Assembly: GCA_022496805.1 (NCBI GenBank)
Contig: CM040101.1
Coordinates: 7,318,501-7,382,500 of the forward strand
Source: Pohlia nutans
Lineage: Eukaryota; Streptophyta; Bryopsida; Bryales; Mniaceae
Reading direction: 5' to 3'
DNA length: 64,000 bases
A program made the position numbers and the translations under genes. Within the stretch, counting starts at the first letter, position 1; each line of letters begins with the position of its first letter. This document shows, one piece after another, positions 25,363 to 36,680 of this stretch. The notes under the pieces are model-generated. The model had not been told where the DNA came from. It ran no database searches and saw only the letters and a program-made list of their open reading frames with translations.

Positions 25363-26618
25363 ACTAGGTCATTCCGTGGTAGTTATCCAACTGATTATGC
25401 GGTCCTTATCCAATTGGACGTCCCTTGACGTCCCTGGATATATATGAAAGAATTTGGAACCAAAGATCCCAAGTTATGAAGGGTTTTGTGTGAGTCTTTG
25501 ATGTTTGAGATTTCAAAAGCCAAGCAGTTGGAGATGTCATCATTTCACGAACAAAATTTTGATAAATACATGTACCTAGGAGGGGCGTATTATCTATCAA
25601 CCCTATTATCTTAAGCAATTCTAGAAGTGGAGCATCGTGTTCCATATATTTGAATATGTAACGCTTGCAATTTGTATTTTTTTTTTTAAAATTTTAAAAT
25701 CATTATTAGTTGGAGTGTTTAGTTGGATATTCAATAGGAATGTAAGAACATTTCTTGAACGTCTTGATTCCTAGAGACATCAATAATGATGCAACTTTCT
25801 GTTGGCCCATAGCCTTCACAATGATGCAACTTTTCTGCTGGCACGTAGTGTTCAACTTTATGTTGGCACGTAGCGTTCAACTTTATGTTGGCACATAGCG
25901 TTCACAGTGATGCAACTTTATGTTGGCACGTAGTGTTCACAATGATGCAACTTTTTGTTGGTTCAATAGATATGGATTTACATTGACGAGAGTTGTGCTC
26001 ATTCATTGACGAATGTTTAGTAGCAAGAGCCTTGTCCTTTGGTGGTGTTTCGAGATTATCGGAACAATATACTCAACCCATCATGATGCCCTTGATAACC
26101 TCTCAAGACCACCTTTCTAACCCCTTCACCTCTCCTCATTATAATAGTACTCATGTGATCACTGTGATATTTCTTTTGATGTTTATTTAATATAAAGAGT
26201 TAATGCTAATTTATCTGCAGTTGGGTCAAAAGACTAAGTGTCGAGGCAATGCGTGAGTTTGACACATACATCAAAAGGCAAGTTGGATTATAGGCAAGGT
26301 AACTTATTCAACTGATTTGTTGATCCTAAACAAGTAAATAGGAAGGCGTTAGTGCTAGTTTCAAAAATTAGTGCCAAGATGTGAAAGCTTTTCATGGGCA
26401 AGTATTTTGGAGCAAGATTTTGGACTTGGAATTATGTGGGACTAAATTTGGAGAAACAAATGAAATCTCATAGGAGAAATCACGAGTTGTGACACCCTTG
26501 AGGATTTAATAAAGATTTGTGAAATAGATGAAGGATGTAGAAGACTAACACTATGATCAGTTAGCAAGAATTTGAAGTTGCTTCCGATTGTTGAGCTTTA
26601 CCAACAAGACTACCGAGT
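25363..26618. other. Spacer between ARPC2 and the coiled-coil gene
   Basis: It contains the ARPC2 3' UTR, a poly-T run near 25678 and the minisatellite at 25785-25968. No gene is recognised. Confidence 0.5.
25785..25968 (+). repeat. Minisatellite (about 35-60-bp units)
   Basis: The phrase GATGCAACTTT...TGTTGGCACGTAG.GTTCA is repeated about five times, with or without the CAATGATGCAAC segment. Units differ by a few bases. It lies about 420 bp beyond the ARPC2 stop, so it is 3' UTR or spacer. Confidence 0.75.
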
Positions 26619-27135
26619 ATGGCCGAGGAGGAGGAAGAAGTAGACGGAGAGGAAGGAGAACCGAAGCCACCACCAAGTGCAGAACCACCCCCTCCTACAG
26701 AAACTCATATAAATTTAACCGAGAATGGTGCTTATGTTGCTTTCAAACTGGACGCCTTGTTTGCTACCACTGCCAAAATTCAAGTAAATTATTCAATTCT
26801 AGCCCATTGGGTTTTGAATTGTATTTGTAGTCTAAGTTCATGTAGTGACTATCTTTATTGAGTCTATGACAAGGAGACTTATGATGGTTAATTATGTTGA
26901 GTGAGTGGTCATGTAGGTGGATATGGTGGAAATGGAAATTCGCTTGCGGACTGAGTTTGACGAGAAGATTCGGGTGCACCATGAGCTTGCTATGAAACGG
27001 ATTGTAGCTCTTGAGGATCTTTGTGCCATTTATGGTCTCCGGTTGGATGAGCAGAAGAGGACTCAGAACCAACAAGCTATGCAACTTGATGACCTTCAGA
27101 ACCAAGTTGGCGTTCTCTTTTTCAGATTTCATTGA
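26619..27135 (+). CDS. Short acidic coiled-coil protein of unknown function
   Basis: Two exons, 26619-26783 and 26917-27135, join in phase 0 (CAA/GTAAAT donor, TGTAG/GTGG acceptor) to 127 aa. The first ~30 residues are Glu- and Pro-rich (MAEEEEEVDGEEGE, then PPPS and PPPPTE). A conserved-looking segment NLTENGAYVAFKLDALF follows. The rest is strongly helical and charged with heptad spacing (VEMEIRLRTEFDEKIRVHHE ... LEDLCAIYGLRLDEQ), so a coiled coil is likely. I do not recognise a family. The last residues VGVLFFRFH may be true or may be intron read-through, in which case further exons lie downstream. The ATG context and the matched splice phases support a real gene. Confidence 0.6.
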
Positions 27136-27919
27136 GTTAATGTCAATAAGTTCCATTGTACAGATTAGTGCCACAATTATTGTCGGAATTAGATTTTACA
27201 AATTAATTACTGCCAGAATCAGTGCCAAGGTTAAATTTAACCAAATCATTGAGTGCCGGAAACATATTAACAAACTTTGTTCATATAACTTCTGGATTCT
27301 CTCTAAGTTTGTGATGATCAATATTAATTGACTATTCGAAGATTACTATTAGTTCTATAGGGTGTAGGGTATAGCAATCATGAACATCCTTTCAAGTGTC
27401 AACAAGTAGCTGGTGGACATTTATTGTTGGTAACATTGATGAGGGTGGACACCGACATAGTATTCATGTTTTTAATTAGTATTAGCAACACTAAGTATTG
27501 CTACCGTATTAGTGTTGCGTTTACTCATTGAAACAACCGAGAAGCTAGAAACCCCATTGATGTGACTTTTACTTATACTTCGAATTATTAGAGTGGATAT
27601 TTTTTTATGTGTTTGGTCTTCATTTTCAAAAGGATTAGTCTTCATTTTCAAAATTGCATTATTTAGGTATTGTATAAATTTTTGAAGTTTTGTTCATAGG
27701 GTGAGTAAAATTGTGACTCTTCAATTGCTAAACATTGTCAAAATTATTAAATGTTGTATATGTAATTGAAATGTACATTTACATTTGTCATGCTTATATT
27801 TAATCTACTCATTATTGGAACAACTAGGCTTACAGAATAATGACCTTAAATGATGAATTTAGGCAGTATTAATCCAATAGTAGTACTGTGATGAGAGTCT
27901 CGTAAGCCCCTCCATGGAC
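27136..27919. other. AT-rich spacer
   Basis: No gene or recognised repeat, apart from short imperfect repeats of the type AATTAGTGCC at 27160-27240 and 27480-27520. Undetected 3' exons or the 3' UTR of the coiled-coil gene could lie here. Confidence 0.4.
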
Positions 27920-28472
27920 TTAACCCCTAAGTGACCAAAACGACCATTTTATGGTCGCTACCTTTTTTTACGGGTTGTCCAGGATGAAAAAAAAAATTAA
28001 ATTAAATAAAAATTAAAAAAATACTTTCAAATTGAAAATCAAGTCTACTTTCCAACCCAATTTAAATCATGTCAATCTGAGTTAAACTCCACCAAATAGA
28101 ATTTTTCTAAGACAAAGACTTCAATATTGTCCTAGTGTTATAAAATTTACTATTTGGAGAAACTAATGATGTTCTCTCTTTTTAATTTTAATTTTTTTAA
28201 ATTTAAGAATAGAATGTTTAGTTTTAACCAATCATACCAAATTTCAAATTCTAAAATAAAATTTGTAATTTTTGTGAATATTAAATGGTAAATGCTTCTA
28301 AATTCATTAAATGAGTATCTAAAACATTTTTGAAAGTTTGATCGTATGGATAATTACTAAACATCATGCTTCTCATTTTCTCTTCTGGACCAAAATTCAT
28401 CAAAGTTGCAAAAGTAACATTTTATAACACATCTATGTTTTGCCCTTAACTCCTCTGTCAATTAGGAGTTAA
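27920..28472 (+). repeat. Family 2 TTAA element, full-length (~553 bp)
   Basis: Bounded by TTAA at 27920-27923 and 28469-28472. The left end reads TTAACCCCTAAGTGACC and is followed, 17 nt inside the TTAA, by the palindrome CGACCATTTTATGGTCG (27941-27957). The right end folds on itself: TTAACTCCT and AGGAGTTAA face each other at 28446-28472. The interior is AT-rich and non-coding. A diverged inverted copy is at 42732-43279. Confidence 0.85.
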
Positions 28473-29765
28473 GACATGTCCCCCGGGGGTGCACTCTACA
28501 TTATATTTGAGAATCATGTGGGTTCATGATCCCCTTTGAAAACCCCCTTGTATATGAGGGATTATATATCTAAAACTTTTGTATACAGATCTATTCCATC
28601 CTAAATATATGTTTAATGTATGTATACGTCAATATTTTCTTCTCTAAATATGTCTATTGTATGTATACGTAATATGGCAATGTTCAAATTAATATCCCTC
28701 CTGTGCACTCACGTATACTCGTACATGTTTAGTACAATGCATCCCCGAGGACGTGACTCATTCTCATTTCAACTTTTCACATTTTTGACAAGAACCCAAT
28801 TTGGACCTTCAAAAATTTATTCAGTTCTTTGGCAAATTGGGCAACAAAACACTCAATATCGTAGAAAATCGTTGACTTTCCGAAAGCTTGTCCTTTAATC
28901 TCAACTGTTTTGTTTTAACCTCAATGTAAATTGTTTTTGGGCATTTTTCTTGCACTACTTGACACCATTTATTTTTCTAAGACAAATCCAATGAAATCAT
29001 ATCCAACTTCTAATTCTCAAAATTGTGTTCACCATGAGTGATCAATGATATGCACTATAAATGGTGGTGGTGGTAGGAAACTTTGAAGCTTGCATGCAAC
29101 TAGGAGCTGCCACCTCATTCTAACACTTCCCCGTTATCCTAGCTCATAGTGTAATACTTGAGCATGTTGAGCATCAAAATAAAATATTTAAAAAAATTAT
29201 ATTATAGTCTGAATGCCTCGTTTCGACAAACATGGTCTAAATCTCACCACTTAAAAGAAAATATTAAAAAAATAGAAAAAGAAAAGAAAAGAAACAAAAT
29301 TATAAAAAAAAAAAAGGGGGTTTGTTTTGGACACTCTTTTCAACATAGTTTTTGACAGTTTGGTAGTGCATGTTTGTGCCATTTACAAGAGAATTCAAAG
29401 AACTGAAAAGAGATCGCTTCAAACTGGCAGGACAATGTAACAGCAAATACTAATTCCAACGACAGTGTTCATCACTAAACCAATCCCAGATAAATGAGCT
29501 CTCCATAAATCAAATTTTCATTCAAATCAAATCTCAAAAAATGTAATGTCAACGGATCATTTACAATCGCTTCAGGGGGCACTGTGTAATTCTGAAAACT
29601 CCCCCAACTGAGAAAATCACTAAAATCACTAACCGATGATGAGTAAACAACTTCCTGACTTGCACTGTAAAATTCCTGACCTGCTCACAGCAGATATATA
29701 TAAAAAAATAAAAATAAAAGCACCTACGCCTCCACCTAAATATGATACAAAGTTGAGGGGTCTGA
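28473..29765. other. AT-rich spacer
   Basis: No gene is recognised. CCCCCGGGGGTGCACTC at 28482-28498 resembles one end of the CGGGGA-terminated elements (36250-36680). The last ~200 bp should contain the 3' UTR of the minus-strand gene that ends at 29766. Confidence 0.45.
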
Positions 29766-31791
29766 TCAACTCTTATGGTACACTTCAATGAGCTCACCAT
29801 CTTCCATGTCATGTTCCTTGGGTGTGCTGTTGGCCGAGAGCTGCTCTCCATCAAACCGAAAACTCACATTTGCAAGGGAGACGTGGGACACGTCCGCATA
29901 CACCCTAAACAGCTTTTCAAATTTGTCGGTCTGTTCAATTGCATCACAAGAAGTCAATACTAACAGCAGTATTTCTTGACTTACTTAAAATCATACTAAC
30001 AGTAGTATTTACTTAACAAGGGAGGAAGAGAGGAACATTTAGTTCTTCACAAGTCTACCATGACATTCTTTTAGCTAAAACCGTCTGACTTTGAATAGAA
30101 GCTACTCTGGATTCATGGAGGTGATATATAAGAGGATACAGAAGAGCATTAGAATAGGATCAGAATTCAGTGCTTTAGAAGTCTACCCTAACATTCTTTA
30201 GCCAAAACCATAAATGGGCACTAATCTAGATTCAGGAAGGTGATATGTTTCTGATAAGAGGATACTGGCGAGAATTACAATAGGATCAAAATTGAAGTCT
30301 ACCATAACATTTTTTAAGCCAAAACCATCAAACTTTAAATGGGTGGATTCATGGAGGTGATGTGTTTGTAACAAGAGGATATTGGAGACTTAGAAAACCA
30401 TGAATGGGAGCTAGTTTGGGTTCATGGAGATGATGTGTTTGTGGTAAAGAGGATATTGGAAAGAATTAGAATACAATCAGAGTTTAGTGGTTTAGAAATC
30501 TACCATAACATTGTTTAGCCAAAAACCATCAATCTCAATGACATGGAACTAATGCTTCAACAATATCCAATATAGTGATTATGGAAGAAGGGATGGCATT
30601 TGAGTACCGTGAATATCCGGAAAGGCAGAATATCCCCAGCTTTGTCTTGCACTTTGATCAAAACTTTCTCCTTCCCTTGAGATGCGGCAGCTTGTGACTC
30701 TTCATGCACAAGAGTTTTCACCACCTCGGGACGTTTCTGAGCTTGCATCCTGGCCTGCTCTTCAACTCTTCTTATGGCCTCGGGTGATGCGTTCTGTTGT
30801 AACATCATTAACTCCATCCTCTTTAACCTAAGCACAAGAATAACATGAATGTCATGAGTATGTCCGAATTCTTCACAGATATCAAATATTCATTCCAACT
30901 GAAGAGGACACTGGAGTTTGACATCTGTTTGTTGAGTACTCCCTCTGTCAGGAAATAGTTGTCCTAGTTTTTGGCATTTTATTTTTGCTGCAGTAGTTGC
31001 CCTATGTTTTATACTTCAAACGTGAGCCCTGTCCACTTCAATGCAAGTGACACAAAAACTACATACTACTATTAAAGATAGACCATTTTTTGAGTACTGA
31101 GACAACTTTTTTTGACAGCCAAACAGAGATATTATAAACACCTTAGTTGTTGTAAAGTGGGATTTCCAGGCGAAGGCAGTTTCGGAGCCAATTTGGTAGG
31201 CGAAGGCATTAACCAGCTTTCATCATCATCATCATCATGATCCGAGGTTACTGTCGAGGCTGTCGGTGGTTCCTAGTCATGGCCAATCTTGAAATCAGAT
31301 TTTACACCCTCAACAGTGGAGAATAAGCTTATTCGCTTTAATTTATGACCAAACCATGAGTACTAAAGATGTGGACATATGGATTCTTTCACAGAAGGGA
31401 AAGTAACAAAAAAAAAAAAAAACGAAATATCGAAGTCACTCTAGCTAAAAAGTTAAACCCTAGCAGTCGTGTACAAACCTTAGCTGGCGAAATTTTGGGG
31501 TGCTTGAGCTGGGGTGGTCCTGATGTGATTATAACGTCATCTTCATCACTTTCATCTGCAACAAAAGAAAAAGAGATTAAAGACTGAGACTCAACCAGAG
31601 AGCATTTAATGTATAAGAAACACAGAACTGAATAGCATCGACTCACCACTTAAAAACGTTGGAGCTGGACTCATTGTTTCGCTATAATCGAAAAGAGGTT
31701 TGAACTCGTCCGATTCATCCTCCTCGTCAAACTGGTCATCCACATCACAAAACATCATTCTCAAAGGAATTACAATTACACACGCTCCCAT
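29766..31791 (-). CDS. Rad60/NIP45-type protein with C-terminal SUMO-like domain
   Basis: Five exons, 31791-31647, 31555-31479, 31272-31142, 30827-30608 and 29930-29766, join in frame to 245 aa. The N-terminal half is acidic and disordered (DQFDEEDESDEFKPLFDY, DESDEDDVIITSG, SDHDDDDDESW). Residues ~118-160 form a basic helix (RLKRMELMMLQ ... RRVEEQARMQAQKRPE). Residues ~172-245 form a ubiquitin/SUMO-like fold of Rad60-SLD type (VLIKVQDKAGDILPFRI, FEKLFRVYADVSHV, VSFRFDGEQL, MEDGELIEVYHKS). There is no C-terminal di-glycine, so it is not a conjugated modifier. Related proteins bind the SUMO machinery in DNA repair. Plant homologues of this layout exist (for example the Arabidopsis ubiquitin-like protein At1g68185, cited from memory). 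The start may be the second ATG pair at 31758-31753 instead. Confidence 0.85.
30025..30540 (-). repeat. Tandem repeat (~100-150-bp units) inside intron 4 of the SUMO-like gene
   Basis: Four to five decayed units share AAGTCTACC.TAACATT, TTTAGCCAAAACCAT, GGATTCATGGAGGTGAT and AAGAGGATA(C/T)TGGAG. They start near 30025, 30179, 30294, 30392 and 30496. They fill most of the 677-bp intron (29931-30607). Confidence 0.85.
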
Positions 31792-32108
31792 TTAGATGCA
31801 AACAATAATATCTCTCTCTCTCAGTGATTTGTTTGGTTGCTAATTTTAGCTAAATTGCTACATAAAATTTGGGCTGGCTAATTGATGCAAAGGATTTTTG
31901 AAAAAAGAAGAATGAATAATAGCCAGATTTCCAACATGTGTAGGCTCTTTAAACCTAGGTGTTGCCTAAGTAGCACCTAGGTAGCACATGTGTATTACCC
32001 TGATATTACCTATATATTAATATGAAAAGAGCCCTGGATTGCTCTTCAAGCCATGGAAAAAGTAGCAAAAATGCTAAACTGTCTCCTGACAAAAAAAAAA
32101 GCACTGAT

Positions 32109-32158
<50 letters not shown>

Positions 32159-33060
32159 TATTATTCATAACAGCTTGCATAAATGGTAAAGAAACAAAAG
32201 TCTCTACCGACAGAAAAACCCTAACGTCCCTGACGGAGCATTAAACGATGGCGGTAGAATTGAAATGGGTGAGGAAAGCCACTCAAGCTCTTTCAAACAA
32301 AGTACTCTGAAACGAGTTACAGCATCACAAGGTTGTAAAGCCCTTTCACTCTAACGATCATCTCTAAACCCCTGGAAACCACAAGAATTCGGGCTACAAG
32401 ACCTTCAACGCTGATTGACAATTTATAAAGTAACGAAAACTACTGGAAAAGGTTACTCTCGTTTCAAAAGCAAAACAAGAACACATACTCAATTGAGCAG
32501 GCAGTCATCTCTTTTCTCACATGCAGCATTATACACGCGAATTCTTCAACACAACAAAATTCAAGTGTTCTGTTCGTTTGGATGCCAAGCCCATGTTCCA
32601 TTACTGTCGGCAGAGCTTTTCAAGGCAAAAATTAGTGCAGCGAATTAGTACCTCAACGAGAGTCGGGGGTCGTTGGCGCTTCATGATCGGAACGGGGATG
32701 AGTTCCCAGCTTGGAAGCGGAATCTCTAGGCTAACAAAGACTAGAAAAATCCTGCACCCAACAATGGAAGTCGATGGAGATTTATGCAGCAGCAGTAGCG
32801 AAGGTGCCTTGAAGAAGGCAGCCAAAGCCCTACCGAGACTCCTGTCTGTCTGCGCCTCGTTCGTCTCCCTGTGGACGAAAATTGGGCTCCGTCCGTCCAG
32901 TCAGCTTCTTTTTCGTTCGTTGATGCTTGGCGGCGAAGATAAAGCTGACTCACACCGACTCATAAGGGAAGAGAATGTTGCAATTTGTGGGTTTACTATT
33001 ACTTTGTGGTTTCACACCTAAGCAGCTCAAAAACTAATTTTGGGGAATTTTTGGTAGAAT
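31792..33060 (-). promoter_or_regulatory. Upstream region of the SUMO-like gene, with leader-like exon and CT repeat
   Basis: It contains a (CT)n microsatellite followed by CA repeats (32113-32158). A short minus-strand reading frame (ATG at 32684-32682, MKRQRPPTLVE, then a GT donor at 32651) looks like a first exon. It is in the wrong phase to splice into the body of the SUMO-like gene, so it may be an untranslated or alternative leader. The segment 32862-33055 is duplicated at 40113-40340. Confidence 0.4.
32862..33055 (-). repeat. Duplicated promoter/leader segment, copy A
   Basis: It shares the blocks TCCCTGTGGACGAAA, GCTTCTTTTTCG, TTGATGCTT, GATAAAGCTGACTCACACCG, AGAGAATGTTGCAAT and GTGGGTTTACTATTA with 40113-40340. 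The two copies differ by small indels. The pattern suggests an old segmental duplication carrying the 5' end of a gene. Confidence 0.75.
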
Positions 33061-33709
33061 CACTTCCTCCCTCCGTTGCATAACAAGGGCCGCTTCACAC
33101 TATAGCCGTCCAAGTTGAGAGGCTGTGGGATTGAGTGGCCAAACTATGTTGGGAATCCAAAGAAATGGGCAGAAAATAGGCAATAAAATATAGTTTTGAT
33201 TTTTTATGAAAAAAATTGACAGAGAAGAGTCCGTGGCATTGGTCAAAAGTGCTACTATGTAGGCATTCTAAAGGGCGACGAACTTTGGCCTTTGGTTTTT
33301 AGTGTGAAGGGTTGAAAGGCCAAATTCTTGGTTTCTTGCAATATGATTGGTGGAAATCGACGGCCTCTTGACCTTCAGGCATAGTGTGAAATGGCCCTAA
33401 GAGCCGACTTTGCTAAAAATTTGAGATATAAGATGGAAATATAGCCCAGGTTGAAAAGGATGAAACGCAATGACGACTTTTGTAACCGTGTGTCTCGATA
33501 GAAATGGATGAAAAACGTAAAAAATCGATGTAGGAAGGCAACACAATAATGTGGACTCGTAAATTGACTCAGAAAAATATGTGGTTTCGAACTCTTATTA
33601 TGAAAATGAGGGAGTACTTGATTTGGGGAGTGGCTAATTTAAATTACAAAAATAAAATGGATGAAAAAGTAGATGAAACTGTCAAAATCCTCTCCAAAAA
33701 ATATTAAAA
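33061..33709. other. Spacer without a gene
   Basis: Nothing coding is recognised. The stretch 33640-33709 (ATGGATGAAAAAGTAG...) resembles 39345-39405, supporting the duplication noted between 33 and 40 kb. Confidence 0.45.
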
Positions 33710-34296
33710 TTAACCCCTAAAGGTCACAGCGTCCAGTTTCTGGACGACTAACAGATTCAAATACACCCTACGTTCTTATCAATGCTTGGATGAAAGTTAT
33801 CCAATTTTTTGAAGATACTTCACCAAGTTGTTATCCTATCTAATAGTTGGATTTAGTTATACTTGAGTAAACATTTTTCTAAAATTATAAATGTAGAAGT
33901 ATGTCAAGTCGTTGACCAAGCCAAAATTGCATTGACTGTAGTTTAAAAGTGGCCTTCCAAAATTGAGGTCATAGATTTAAGGAACACAAAAATTTCAAAG
34001 AATCATCACATTTAAGAGTATCTCATTTCAAACTCATTCCAACAAATTTTACTCCAAAAATATTAATTTTTTTTTGTAATCGAATTTAGAAGGAATTTTT
34101 AATTCTAACTTTCAAAATTAATAATTAAATATTGGTGATAGTATTAGTGAATTGAACTGTATGGATGGAATTTAAAATTCAAAATCTAGAACTTTCATTT
34201 GCATATCAATTCCAAAATATTCTTCTAAATAGTAGTTTATGATGATTTTTCTCAAATCGTCAATTCCAGGGACACCCTGGTACGTTTAGGGGTTAA
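33710..34296 (+). repeat. Family 3 TTAA element, full-length (~587 bp)
   Basis: TTAA at 33710-33713 and 34293-34296. The ends read TTAACCCCTAAAGGTC and GTACGTTTAGGGGTTAA. The palindrome CGTCCAGTTTCTGGACG lies at 33730-33746, 16 nt inside the left TTAA. A second one, CCAGGGACACCCTGG, lies at 34265-34279 near the right end. The interior is distantly similar to family 1 and non-coding. Confidence 0.87.
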
Positions 34297-34429
34297 CAAT
34301 ATTTGGATGAAAGTGCCTTGTAATGAATACTTTTATTGTTGAGCATAGATGTCTGGATGATTCTATTTGATTTTTTTTCTTCTTATGTGACTACACTCCA
34401 AAGTGCACGTTGCTCTCTTGGTTGCTCTA

Positions 34430-35006
34430 TTAACCCCTAAACGTCCTCACCCCTCTCCAAATTCGGCAGTTTTGCAAAGATGCATCATAAAATGCAACGC
34501 AGAGGGATATTTTGAACTTGATGTATGAATAAAAGTTGTACATTATAAATTTTAGATTCTATCCATACGGTTGGATCTGCGATTGCTATCACCAATATTT
34601 TTGTATGAATTTTGAAACTTGAAATTGAAAATTCTTTTGTAATTTGATTACAAATAAGATATTGACAATTTGTACATGAAATTTGTTGTGATTGGTTGAA
34701 ATGTAATACTCTAAGTGTAGTGATTTTTGGAGAATTTTTGTTTGCTTAATTTTATGAGTTGACTTTTTTAAGATCACTTTTACACTGAAATCTTCCAAAT
34801 TTTGGGTGAATCACTACAACATGAAATGAGACATAGAAATTTCACAAATCATCCCCTTTCTAATCGGATCACACATGCATGAAGCTAACTTCTCATAAAA
34901 TATAGAATAAAAATTCCACACTGCAAAAAATCAATGATGGATGAGAAATCTGTGTTTGCTTCTGTCCATCGTCCACATTCTGGACGGTTGGACGTTTAGG
35001 GGTTAA
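34430..35006 (+). repeat. Family 1 TTAA element, best-preserved copy (577 bp)
   Basis: Both ends are exact inverted copies over 17 bp: TTAACCCCTAAACGTCC at 34430-34446 and its reverse complement at 34990-35006. The subterminal palindrome CGTCCACATTCTGGACG is at 34970-34986, 16 nt inside the right TTAA. There is no coding capacity. The TTAA borders and C-rich start match the arrangement of piggyBac-type non-autonomous elements. The superfamily assignment is inference. Confidence 0.92.
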
Positions 35007-35894
35007 TAAAACAACAATAAACATTGGCTATTCCTATGTTGCTGCGGCCCCTTATGCAATCACACAAGAGACAAACCTTTGGGAAAAACCCCCAAAGGAT
35101 GTGGGCTAAAAGTTCATCCTCCATACTTCGGGAGTTTACTTCCAAAAAATTACAAATGGCGTGCAAAAAAATATAGGATCCAAATAAATCTTGGAAGCTA
35201 ATTTTTATAAATGAATTACATTGATATAGGATGCTCAAAATTGATTACAAGAATAAATATGAGAATATTCTTAAAATATTACTAATTATAGTGAGAATTA
35301 CTTTTATTTTTTAAAGGTACTTTTAAATACCCTTTTTCACATGTGCTACGCAAAAAATACAAAGAGTGACCTCCCCAAGCCTCCATACCATAGAGGAAGG
35401 ACAAAATATGTCTTTTCTCTCCCCCGAGCTCTCTTTTTATTCACATATAAGAGGCATTATTGTCAAGGGTTTCTTCCCTTCACCTTTTAAAGGTTTGACT
35501 AAGTCCAAAGGTTTTTTCCTTATCACGCTTAGATTTAGGTTAACTAAGCCTTTTATTTTATAATATTTTTCAACCCTCCGTACAACCATGATTAATTACA
35601 TCAGGAATTTAGGACCCCACAGATCTTTAATGATTTCCGTGCGAAGTTCGATATTTTATAGGTGCGTGCATTTTCTGCACAGATTCCACAATTATTCCAC
35701 ACTAATCCCGCACAGATTCTACATTTCATTAGATAAGAATCAATGCTGAATTTGTGCAGAATTAGCACGGAATTCATGTGGAATCTGTGCAAAAAATGTA
35801 CACACCGATGGAATATCGGACTTTGCACGAAAATAGTTAAAAATCCATAGGGTCCTATATTCCTTATATATGGTTCCAAGAGTCACCACGTCTT
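35007..35894. other. AT-rich spacer
   Basis: No gene is recognised. Imperfect inverted words around 35650-35790 (CACAGATTC / GAATCTGTGC) suggest an eroded inverted-repeat element that I cannot delimit. Confidence 0.4.
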
Positions 35895-36209
35895 TCCATC
35901 ACAAACTTGGCAAATCATGTTTTTACAATGTTTTACCTATGTTGTTGAGATGAACAGGGGTGATTACGTTCAACATACGTTTTACGTATGTTTATTGTAT
36001 AAAAAACGTACGAACGACATATTACAAACATGAAAATACACATCATGATAAAATTTACATGTTTGTAGTACATCCTTTGTACGTTTTTTTTTTACGATAA
36101 ACATACGTATGTAAAACATATGTCGTAATCACCCATGTAATCACCCATGTTCATTTCAACAACATAAGTAAAACATTGCAAAAACATGACTTTCTAAGTT
36201 TGTGATGTC
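35895..36209. repeat. Large hairpin element (foldback, ~315 bp)
   Basis: The left arm from 35895 (CATCACAAACTT...CATGTTTTTACAATG...ACCTATGTTGTTGA...GATTACG) pairs with the right arm up to 36209 (CGTAATCACC ... TCAACAACATAAGTAAAAC ... AAGTTTGTGATG). Inner arms with ACGTATGTTTATTGTA and AACATACGTATGTAAAAC also pair. Nearly the whole element is one imperfect palindrome with a short AT-rich loop near 36050. Confidence 0.85.
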
Positions 36210-36249
36210 ATCTCTTTCTATAAGGACATATGGTTCCAAAATTTACTAT

Positions 36250-36680
36250 TGTGTTTCATCCTCGGGGAGTGCACTTAAAGTTACGACTAGGAGCAACGTG
36301 AGTGCGTTTTAATAGCATATCCCTTAAAGTACTTGGCCCTAAAATAGTTTTTAAATTAAGATTTTTGGGTGCTAAATCATTGGATATATATATCACTTGG
36401 TATAAATTTCTGGACCAATTTTATTTGAAATCTTATTGAAAAATGATAGAAGTTTGAACCAAAATGTGTTGTTTTTTTCACTTCTAAAAACGATTTTAAA
36501 AAATCTACAAATAATTATTTTTTGAAATTTCTACAACAAGAACTTCTTGTTGTGTTTAATGACTTCATATTTGTTTTTTTTCCAAATTTTAGGTGATTTT
36601 TTAGCACATACATAAGGGGGTCAAAAGTACGCACTCATGTGGTTCCTAGTTTTAACTTTAAGTGCACTCCCCGGGGTTTC
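36250..36680. repeat. Inverted-repeat element with CGGGGAGTGCACTT ends (~430 bp)
   Basis: Its ends are inverted copies over about 70 bp. The left end reads CGGGGAGTGCACTTAAAGTT followed by ACTAGGA...TGAGTGCG. The right end carries the same blocks reversed, ending AACTTTAAGTGCACTCCC. TTTCATC and its reverse complement region flank both sides. The interior is AT-rich and non-coding, so this is a MITE unrelated to the TTAA families. Confidence 0.85.

Noticed and set aside
31142..32684. MKRQRPPTLVE exon as the first coding exon of the SUMO-like gene
   Set aside because: Its donor ends in phase 0, while the only nearby acceptors before the acidic exon leave one or two bases, so the frame would break.
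32521..33021. A 166-codon plus-strand frame
   Set aside because: No domain. The segment is partly duplicated at 40 kb, where the frame is not kept, and it looks like leader or promoter DNA.
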